Assembly (NCBI GenBank): GCA_034430835.1
Contig: DAOUDX010000105.1
Location: 1 to 12,465, forward strand
Direction: 5' to 3'
Source of the DNA: JAFGED01 sp034430835
GTDB taxonomy: Bacteria; Chloroflexota; Anaerolineae; B4-G1
DNA length: 12,465 bases
In this document: one piece after another, positions 8,050-12,465 of the stretch
How positions within the stretch are numbered: position 1 is the first letter of the stretch
Layout: every line of letters begins with the position of its first letter
Notes under the pieces: generated by a model
Told to the model about the DNA's origin: nothing
Databases searched by the model: none
Seen by the model: only the letters and a program-made list of their open reading frames with translations
Made by a program: the position numbers and the translations under genes

Positions 8050-8067
8050 GCCCTCGCCCCCGAGGGC
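8050..8067. other. GC-rich hairpin after panE
   Basis: A perfect 7-bp stem GCCCTCG/CGAGGGC with a 4-nt loop lies about 100 nt past the panE stop. No U tract follows on either strand, so it is at best an mRNA 3'-end stabiliser. Confidence 0.4.
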
Positions 8068-8112
8068 GTCTGAGTCGAATCTAGGCAAGTGCGGGGGTTC
8101 TCTGCTTGGCAC

Positions 8113-8133
8113 GCCCCCGAGAACGGGGGCTTT
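8113..8133 (+). terminator. probable weak terminator after panE
   Basis: A perfect 7-bp stem GCCCCCG/CGGGGGC with loop AGAA is followed by only three T residues before GAGC. It is plausible as a weak intrinsic terminator or attenuator between panE and the next gene. Confidence 0.45.
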
Positions 8134-8198
8134 GAGCAGATACGCCGAAGAGGACGTATCCTGCGGTATCCTCGTGTGTTATAGGCTGCGGAGAGACA

Positions 8199-8840
8199 AT
8201 GGGACCAGGAGCTCTTGTGGTCACTGGCCTGTGCGTGGTTTTGGCGCTGTGGTACGGCGGGGGATACGTGTACAACCGCCGTCGCGGGCAGCGCCTTTTT
8301 CGCTGGCTGGAGACGGGGTTGGGCGCGCTGGGCGGCGAGGTCGAGAGTGGCTGGATCGGGTCGCCCGCCGCTGGCGCCCGCGTCAACGTCGTCCACGCCG
8401 ATCCCCCCTTCCGCCGGTTGGAGTTGACGCTGCTGCTGCAGAACCGCGAAATCCTGCCGCTGTGGCTGGTTGACCATTTGCGCGGTAGACGAGACAGGCT
8501 TATAATTAGGGCGACTTTGCGCTCTCCGCGGCGAGGCGAGATAGAGATCGGCTCTGCCCGGAGACAGGCGGCCCGCCGCCGGCAGGAGCCCTGGGAATGG
8601 CAAGAGGGACCACACTGGTTGGCGATCGCATCTCAGGGGCTCGGCACCCGGCAGCAGGCGGCCGCGCTGGAGCCCTGGCTGCAAAGCTATGGTGCGCACC
8701 TGCATCGCTTTTGCTGGCGCAAGAGCGATCCGCACATCGTGCTGGAGATAAACCTGACCGGGCTGCTTGCTACGCCCAGCGAAAAACTCTTGGACGACCT
8801 CCAGGCTGCGTTGAAAAAAGCGACACACGTTGACAAATAA
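8199..8840 (+). CDS. membrane-anchored protein of unknown function
   Basis: I do not recognise this 213-residue protein. One hydrophobic segment at about 4-24 is followed by the basic run NRRRGQR, so it probably has an N-terminal anchor with the rest in the cytoplasm. The remainder is rich in Arg and Trp. A beta-like RLELTLLL stretch lies at 73-80, an Arg-rich patch at 95-128 and a second beta-like HIVLEINLTGLL stretch near 179-190. The C terminus is amphipathic and helical. No cysteine pair, nuclease or ATPase motif is seen. The ATG has a modest GGAGAG site (8190-8195) 3 nt upstream. It sits between panE and the cstA leader, and its role in either pathway is unknown. Frame length and codon use support a real gene. 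Confidence 0.75.
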   Translation: MGPGALVVTGLCVVLALWYGGGYVYNRRRGQRLFRWLETGLGALGGEVESGWIGSPAAGARVNVVHADPPFRRLELTLLLQNREILPLWLVDHLRGRRDRLIIRATLRSPRRGEIEIGSARRQAARRRQEPWEWQEGPHWLAIASQGLGTRQQAAALEPWLQSYGAHLHRFCWRKSDPHIVLEINLTGLLATPSEKLLDDLQAALKKATHVDK

Positions 8841-8909
8841 CTGCGGGCATCCGCGATTGGTGATATTGATTACGAGCAGGCGTGCCTCAGGATTGAAAAG
8901 GAGGTGCAG

Positions 8910-8930
8910 ATGGAATCAATAGAGAAGTAG
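8910..8930 (+). CDS. upstream mini-ORF 1 in the cstA leader (MESIEK)
   Basis: Six codons and a TAG follow one of the best Shine-Dalgarno sequences in the window, AAGGAGGT at 8898-8905, with 4 nt to the ATG. The ORF ends 67 nt before cstA. A strong ribosome site serving a six-residue peptide suggests a leader peptide, or the start of a gene that has been lost. No attenuator hairpin is obvious after it. The sequence is clear; the function is a guess. Confidence 0.35.
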   Translation: MESIEK

Positions 8931-8950
8931 ACTCGGCCAGAAGGTCAACC

Positions 8951-9001
8951 ATGTTATTCACAAACAGTCGTCTTTATTCACAAGGAGGTCAGAAACCATG
9001 A
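8951..9001 (+). CDS. upstream ORF 2 overlapping the cstA start
   Basis: Sixteen codons start at ATG 8951 after an AAGGT site (8941-8945). Their TGA (8999-9001) overlaps the cstA ATG (8998-9000) in an ATGA junction, the classic layout for translational coupling. The peptide MLFTNSRLYSQGGQKP has no known motif. The cstA Shine-Dalgarno lies inside this ORF, so ribosomes translating it would cross the cstA initiation region. It could also arise by chance in a short leader. Confidence 0.35.
   Translation: MLFTNSRLYSQGGQKP
8954..8983 (+). repeat. direct repeat TTATTCACAA, DnaA-box-like
   Basis: Two identical 10-mers (8954-8963 and 8974-8983) start exactly 20 nt apart, about two helical turns. Each contains TTATTCACA, a perfect match to the bacterial DnaA-box consensus TTATNCACA. 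The second copy runs into the cstA Shine-Dalgarno AAGGAGG (8982-8988). It could be a DnaA or other regulator site, or an RNA-level repeat controlling translation. Confidence 0.6.
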
Positions 9002-10716
9002 ATTCGATCGTCGTATTGATATTGGGCGCCCTGGCCGTTGCCGTGGGCTATGGGCTATACGCACGCTACATCAACCGCAACATCGTCCAACCCGATCCGA
9101 CCAAGGCGACCCCGGCCAAGATGTACATGGACGGCGTGGACTTTTCACCGGCCAGCCGCAACGTGCTGTTTGGCTACCAGTTCAAATCCATCGCCGCACT
9201 AGGCCCTATCACCGGGCCCATCATCGCCGTCCAGTGGGGCTGGCTCCCGGCACTGGCCTGGGTCATCCTGGGCACCTTCTTCATCGGTTGGGTGCAGGAC
9301 TATGGCGCGATGATCATGGGCGTGCGCCGCGAGGGGGACACCATGGGTGCCCTGAGCTACAAGCTCATCTCGCCCCGTGCCCGCAACATCCTCATGATCT
9401 TTCTCTACTTCTACCTGCTGCTGATCATGGGCGCTTTTGGCAACGCGGTAGGCAAGGTGCTCATGACCAACCCCAAGGTACCCTTCGGCATGATCGCCGT
9501 CGTCCTGATGGGCGTCCTGGCCGGCCAGATGACCTACAAGTGGAAGGCGGACATCATCCTCACCACCATCGTCACCGTCGTGCTCACCTTCGGGGGCATT
9601 TGGCTTGGCACGCAGGATTTCGTGTCTGACATTTTCTCGGCCCTACTTGGCGGTCCCGATTCCCCCACACTCTGGGGTGACATCACGCAAGCCCACGTCG
9701 TCGGCACGCTGCTGGTGATCGCCTTCTGCTACCTGGGCTCGGTGCTGCCGATCTGGTCCTTCGCCCAGCCGGTCAACTACGTCTCCTTCTGGATCGTCTC
9801 GCTGGGCGTGCTGGGCGGCATCGTCGGCCTGCTGATCTGGCGGCCGGGGATGGGCGACTTTCCCCCCTTCACCCAGTTCACCACGGCCAGCGGGCCCCTG
9901 TGGCCCATGCTGTTCATCACCATCGCCTGCGGCGCTGTCTCCGGCTGGCACAGCCTGGTCTCTTCATCCGGCACCGCACGCCAGTTGGAGAAGGAGACGG
10001 ACGCCCTGCCGGTGGGCGGCGGCGCCATGTTCATGGAGATGGCCTTCGCCGTCATCGCCTTCCTCACCGCCACGGTCGCCTTCGGTGGCCTCCAAGGGTA
10101 CCAGGATGCCGGCGGCGCAGGCGCGGCGCTGGGGGTCTTTTCCAAGGGGCTGGCCAACTTCCTGAGCTACATCGGCATCCCTACAGACTTTGGCGTGGCC
10201 TACGGCTCGGTCTTTTTGACCATCATGGCGCTCACCATTATGCAACTGGTGGTGCGCTTCATGCGCGTGGCCAGCGCCGAGTTGGTGGGCAACGCGGTGC
10301 CGGTGATGAAGAACGTCCACGTGGGCACCATCGTCGCTCTGGCTCTGACGCTGGTCTTTGTGTGGATCATCCCCTGGCTGACCATCTGGTCCGCCTTCGG
10401 GGCAGCCAACCAGCTCATGGCCGGCCTGGCCCTGCTGCTGATCTCGCTGTGGCTGAAGGAGGAGGGCAAGAAGAACTCCTGGGCGCTCATCCCCGCGGCC
10501 TTTATGATCGTCACCACCCTCGCCGCCCTGATCTACCTGGCCTACACCAACTTTGCCAAGCTCGCCACCCCTGATATCACAACCCAGGCCACCATCGCCT
10601 CCATCCTCGTCGGCGTCATCGCCGTGGTGTTGATCCTGGCAGCGGCGCTGCTGATCTTTGACGGCATCAAAGCGCTCCTCAAACCAGGGAAGGAACCCGC
10701 ACCTGAGGCTGCGTAA
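8998..10716 (+). CDS. cstA: CstA-family carbon starvation / pyruvate transporter
   Basis: CstA-family proteins are inner-membrane symporters. E. coli CstA and BtsT import pyruvate, and CstA was first linked to peptide use in starvation. This 572-residue protein is very hydrophobic, with about 15 or more membrane segments. Family hallmarks are FKSIAALGPITGPIIAVQWG (62-81), the VQDYGAM segment (99-105), CGAVSGWHSLVSSSGTARQL (311-330) and SAFGAANQLMAGLALL (465-480). It is shorter than E. coli CstA (about 700 residues), like many anaerobe and Gram-positive members. ATG 8998 follows AAGGAGG with 9-nt spacing. The leader carries two mini-ORFs and a direct repeat, so regulation at the leader is likely. 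Two small membrane-protein genes and an ArsA-like ATPase follow on the same strand. The C-terminal tail is short, charged and Pro/Ala-rich. Confidence 0.95.
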   Translation: MNSIVVLILGALAVAVGYGLYARYINRNIVQPDPTKATPAKMYMDGVDFSPASRNVLFGYQFKSIAALGPITGPIIAVQWGWLPALAWVILGTFFIGWVQDYGAMIMGVRREGDTMGALSYKLISPRARNILMIFLYFYLLLIMGAFGNAVGKVLMTNPKVPFGMIAVVLMGVLAGQMTYKWKADIILTTIVTVVLTFGGIWLGTQDFVSDIFSALLGGPDSPTLWGDITQAHVVGTLLVIAFCYLGSVLPIWSFAQPVNYVSFWIVSLGVLGGIVGLLIWRPGMGDFPPFTQFTTASGPLWPMLFITIACGAVSGWHSLVSSSGTARQLEKETDALPVGGGAMFMEMAFAVIAFLTATVAFGGLQGYQDAGGAGAALGVFSKGLANFLSYIGIPTDFGVAYGSVFLTIMALTIMQLVVRFMRVASAELVGNAVPVMKNVHVGTIVALALTLVFVWIIPWLTIWSAFGAANQLMAGLALLLISLWLKEEGKKNSWALIPAAFMIVTTLAALIYLAYTNFAKLATPDITTQATIASILVGVIAVVLILAAALLIFDGIKALLKPGKEPAPEAA

Positions 10717-10740
10717 GCGACTGACAGGCTACGTATAGGA

Positions 10741-10772
10741 CGATGGGAGGGCTGTCATCAACCCTCCCATCG
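10741..10772 (+). other. perfect 11-bp hairpin after cstA
   Basis: CGATGGGAGGG pairs perfectly with CCCTCCCATCG around a 10-nt loop, starting 25 nt past the cstA stop and ending 22 nt before the next gene. No U tract follows (CCGTGGGAAG), so it is not a standard intrinsic terminator. It may stabilise the upstream mRNA or lower expression of the downstream genes relative to cstA. Confidence 0.6.
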
Positions 10773-10794
10773 CCGTGGGAAGCGTCGGAGAGAC

Positions 10795-11100
10795 ATGATG
10801 GCATCCACACGGGAGCGCGTCCTCGGCAAGCTACGCTGTACCGCACACGCGGCGAGCGAGTTCCTCTACGGCATGACCACCTACGACTGGGTGCGCGACA
10901 TGCGGAGGGAACGGGGAGAGGTGGAGAAGCTGTTCATCCTGGTCACCTTCGGCGGTATCGTCGGCCTCCCCATTCTTCCCCCCTACTACACCCTACGCCT
11001 GCTGCCCTACGTCGTGCCTGTGGTCAACCGCTGGAAGCGCAGCCTGCTGCGCGAGCGTGACCTGACCGACTTGGTCGGAATGATCGAGGGGGTCACTTGA
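10795..11100 (+). CDS. small membrane protein, paralogue A, CstA-linked
   Basis: This 101-residue protein has a soluble N-terminal part containing SEFLYGMTTYDWVRDM (21-36), one hydrophobic segment (about 46-65), then LRLLPYVVP and a basic-acidic tail WKRSLLRERDL (80-90). About 46 of 75 aligned residues match the protein at 11289-11567, so the two are clear paralogues. Two ATGs lie in tandem. GGAG (10787-10790) is 4 nt from the first and 7 nt from the second, so the start may be 10798. The gene lies downstream of cstA where E. coli has ybdD. The L-x-G-x3-Y-D-x(4)-M pattern weakly recalls that family (YbdD/YjiX). Tail-anchor topology (single segment near the C terminus) would suit a client of the downstream Get3-like ATPase. 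Function is unknown. Confidence 0.8.
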   Translation: MMASTRERVLGKLRCTAHAASEFLYGMTTYDWVRDMRRERGEVEKLFILVTFGGIVGLPILPPYYTLRLLPYVVPVVNRWKRSLLRERDLTDLVGMIEGVT

Positions 11101-11152
11101 GATACAGTCCTAGAACTTGTAGTATTCCGCTGGAGTGCTGTTGAGACAATTC

Positions 11153-11222
11153 TACCGCCGAGTACGCAGAGATTTGATGGGAAAACAGGGAAAACTCTGC
11201 GATCTCTGCGCACTCCGCGGTG
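11153..11222. repeat. imperfect inverted repeat with CTCTGCG units
   Basis: Arms of 21 nt (11153-11173 and 11202-11222) match as reverse complements with 3 mismatches, separated by 28 nt. The right side also holds CTCTGCG twice at 9-nt spacing (11195-11201 and 11204-11210). Palindromic CGCAGAG/CTCTGCG-rich units occur as dispersed intergenic repeats in various bacterial genomes, so this may be one copy of such an element. It occupies the gap between the paralogous genes and could form a long hairpin in mRNA. Confidence 0.6.
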
Positions 11223-11288
11223 GAAAATAGAGGTATACATCCAGCAACACCTAACAGGAGCGTCATCCCAGAACTCAACGGAGGTAAC

Positions 11289-11567
11289 ATGAGCACAGAA
11301 GAAAAGGTTGGCTTCCTGAAACGCTTTGGCCGTTCGGCCAAGGAATTCCTCTACGGCATGGCCGGCCACGACATGACCCGCTTTGCCCTCAAGACACGCG
11401 GAAGCATGGAGCACCTGTTCATCCTGATCACGATGGGAGACCTGCTGGGCATCCCTATCCTGCCCCCCTACTATTCGCTGCGCCTGCTGCCCTACGTCGT
11501 GCCGCAGATTTCCACCTGGAAGCGCCGCATGCTGCGCGAGCGCGACCTGACCGACGCATTAGCATAA
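11289..11567 (+). CDS. small membrane protein, paralogue B, ATPase-linked
   Basis: This 92-residue protein is a paralogue of the one at 10795-11100. The shared core begins AKEFLYGM (17-24). It continues through a hydrophobic segment (about 43-59, with an unusual D51), GIPILPPYYSLRLLPYVVP (54-72) and WKRRMLRERDLTD (77-89). The N-terminal half is basic and amphipathic. ATG 11289 is chosen over the upstream in-frame start because GGAGGT (11280-11285) lies directly before it. The stop codon overlaps the ribosome site of the ATPase gene, only 10 nt before its start, so the two are surely co-transcribed and probably co-translated. The single hydrophobic segment, ending about 20-30 residues from the C terminus, is tail-anchor-like. 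I do not recognise a named family. Conservation between the copies falls on the PPYY-x-LRLLPYVVP and LRERDLTD motifs, which may be contact sites for a partner. Confidence 0.85.
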   Translation: MSTEEKVGFLKRFGRSAKEFLYGMAGHDMTRFALKTRGSMEHLFILITMGDLLGIPILPPYYSLRLLPYVVPQISTWKRRMLRERDLTDALA

Positions 11568-11571
11568 GGAG
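11566..11571 (+). promoter_or_regulatory. ribosome-binding site fixing the ATPase TTG start
   Basis: AAGGAG lies 6 nt before TTG 11578 and overlaps the stop codon of the preceding gene. No in-frame ATG or GTG is closer to it, so TTG is the likely start. Confidence 0.75.
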
Positions 11572-11577
11572 AAAACA

Positions 11578-12465
11578 TTGTCACTAGCAACAATCTTCCA
11601 AGAACACCCCAACCGCCGTTACATCGAGTTTGGCGGCAAGGGCGGGTTGGGCAAAACCACCTTCTCCGCCGCCACCGCCTACTGGCTGGCCAAGCAGGGG
11701 TACAAGGTGCTGGTCTTTTCGGTGGACCCGCAGGCGTCCCTCTCCGACATTTTCGAGCGGGACATCTTTGGCAAAGGCGCGGTGGAGATCATGCCGGGCC
11801 TCTTCGCCCAGGAGATCGACGCCGACCGGCACATCCACGAGTATCAGGAGGAGATACGCCAAAAGATCCGCGACATGTACGGCATAAACGAGATCCCGGA
11901 AGAGATCGAGAACTATATCCAGGCCACGGCGGCCGAGCCGGCGATGGAGGAGAGCGCCATCTTTGACGCCGTGGTCGATATCGTCGTCGGCGCGGAGTAC
12001 GACTATTACATCTACGACCTGGTGCCGCTGGGCCACGCCCTCTACTACCTCAGCATGGCCAGTGTCTACGACGAATGGATCGGCAAGATCACCTCCCTGC
12101 GCGAGGAGATGCAGGAGTATGCCCAGGTGGCGGCCATTCTGGAGCGCGAGAAAGAGACGGAAGAAGACCAGATCCTGACCGAGCTGCAATACATCAAGAA
12201 CCGCATCAATACCTCCTCCGGCATCCTCACCGACCGCGAGAAAACCGCCTTCTTCTTCGTCGTCACGCCGGAGGAGATGATCATCCTGGACACGCAGAAG
12301 GCGGCCAAGCTGTTCGCCAAGTACGACGTGCCCATCTCCGGCTACATTGTGAACCGCGTCATCCCGCCGGAGCTGGCTCAACAGGAGATCCCCGATTACC
12401 TGCGCAACCGCATCGGGATGCAGGACAAGTACCTGGCCGAGATCGACGAGACTTTCGGTGAGGAC
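11578..12465 (+). CDS. ArsA/Get3-family ATPase, 3' end cut by window
   Basis: The visible 296 residues belong to the ArsA/Get3 branch of SIMIBI P-loop ATPases, dimeric enzymes that move arsenite pumps or escort tail-anchored membrane proteins. The signature GGKGGLGKTT (19-28) carries the deviant Walker A with the intermonomer lysine K21. SVDPQASLSD (48-57) is switch I with the likely catalytic D50. YDLVPLGHALYYL (146-158) replaces the usual DTAPTGHTLRLL of switch II. IVNRVIPP (257-264) holds the adenine-contacting asparagine. A charged helical insert (about 165-212) falls where Get3 forms its client groove. The start is TTG with AAGGAG 6 nt upstream. No arsenic genes (arsR, arsB, arsC) are nearby. 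The partner is a small membrane protein gene 10 nt upstream, favouring a membrane-protein targeting or assembly role over arsenite export. That role is inferred. Confidence 0.9.
   Translation, partial: MSLATIFQEHPNRRYIEFGGKGGLGKTTFSAATAYWLAKQGYKVLVFSVDPQASLSDIFERDIFGKGAVEIMPGLFAQEIDADRHIHEYQEEIRQKIRDMYGINEIPEEIENYIQATAAEPAMEESAIFDAVVDIVVGAEYDYYIYDLVPLGHALYYLSMASVYDEWIGKITSLREEMQEYAQVAAILEREKETEEDQILTELQYIKNRINTSSGILTDREKTAFFFVVTPEEMIILDTQKAAKLFAKYDVPISGYIVNRVIPPELAQQEIPDYLRNRIGMQDKYLAEIDETFGED

Noticed and set aside
8156..8172. GTATCCT repeated at 10-nt spacing before the 8199 gene as an operator
   Set aside because: Only two 7-nt copies without symmetry or a nearby clear promoter. Chance is a sufficient explanation.
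7887..8828. 313-codon minus-strand frame opposite the membrane-anchored gene
   Set aside because: Low-complexity composition and no ribosome site. The plus-strand frame has a membrane anchor and a start signal.
8830..8858. TTGACA at the end of the membrane-anchored gene as a -35 box for cstA
   Set aside because: At 16-18 nt downstream there is no acceptable -10 sequence (GCGATT or CGATTG).
11220..11288. Upstream in-frame start extending the second small protein to 115 residues
   Set aside because: The extension runs through the edge of the repeat and has no ribosome site, whereas ATG 11289 has GGAGGT directly upstream and gives a length matching its paralogue.
1..12465. CRISPR array, insertion sequence or prophage genes
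   Set aside because: No regularly spaced repeat-spacer pattern, transposase, integrase or phage structural gene was seen in the window.

Overview
This is bacterial DNA. It has Shine-Dalgarno-led genes, sigma70-type promoters, intrinsic terminators and a tRNA gene. The right half is clearly GC-rich, and by eye the far left is less so. The mix (ketopantoate reductase, CstA, an ArsA/Get3-type ATPase with small membrane partners, and a very large STAND NTPase) would suit an environmental bacterium such as a member of the Chloroflexota. No marker in the window proves the taxon, so treat that as a guess.

Left part (1-6398, minus strand) is accessory DNA resembling an anti-phage defence locus. A 1722-residue protein combines a putative PD-(D/E)xK (Cap4/DUF4297-like) nuclease domain, a STAND P-loop NTPase and about 1000 residues of probable sensor region, which is the Avs (AVAST) layout. 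A 227-residue protein with a HEPN-type R-x4-H motif follows downstream on the same strand, then a doubtful 62-codon frame. The plus-strand frames across this region are shadows.

Middle (6399-7005) is a regulatory hub. A tRNA-Asp(GUC) gene on the minus strand has its own promoter and a downstream terminator. A second minus-strand terminator lies between it and the giant gene. A back-to-back promoter fires rightward into panE. The 3' end of the tRNA faces the defence genes, as expected if an island entered at the tRNA, but no att repeat is visible.

Right part (7006-12465, plus strand) looks like core genome: panE (ketopantoate reductase); an unknown membrane-anchored protein; cstA (pyruvate/peptide transporter family) behind a leader with two short upstream ORFs and a 10-nt direct repeat matching the DnaA-box consensus; two paralogous small proteins of about 100 residues with one hydrophobic segment near the C terminus; and an ArsA/Get3-family ATPase cut by the window edge. 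The second small gene and the ATPase are 10 bases apart. The cstA - small protein - small protein - ATPase block is the most likely undescribed functional unit here. One idea is that the small proteins are CstA partners, in the place where E. coli has ybdD, and clients of the Get3-like ATPase.
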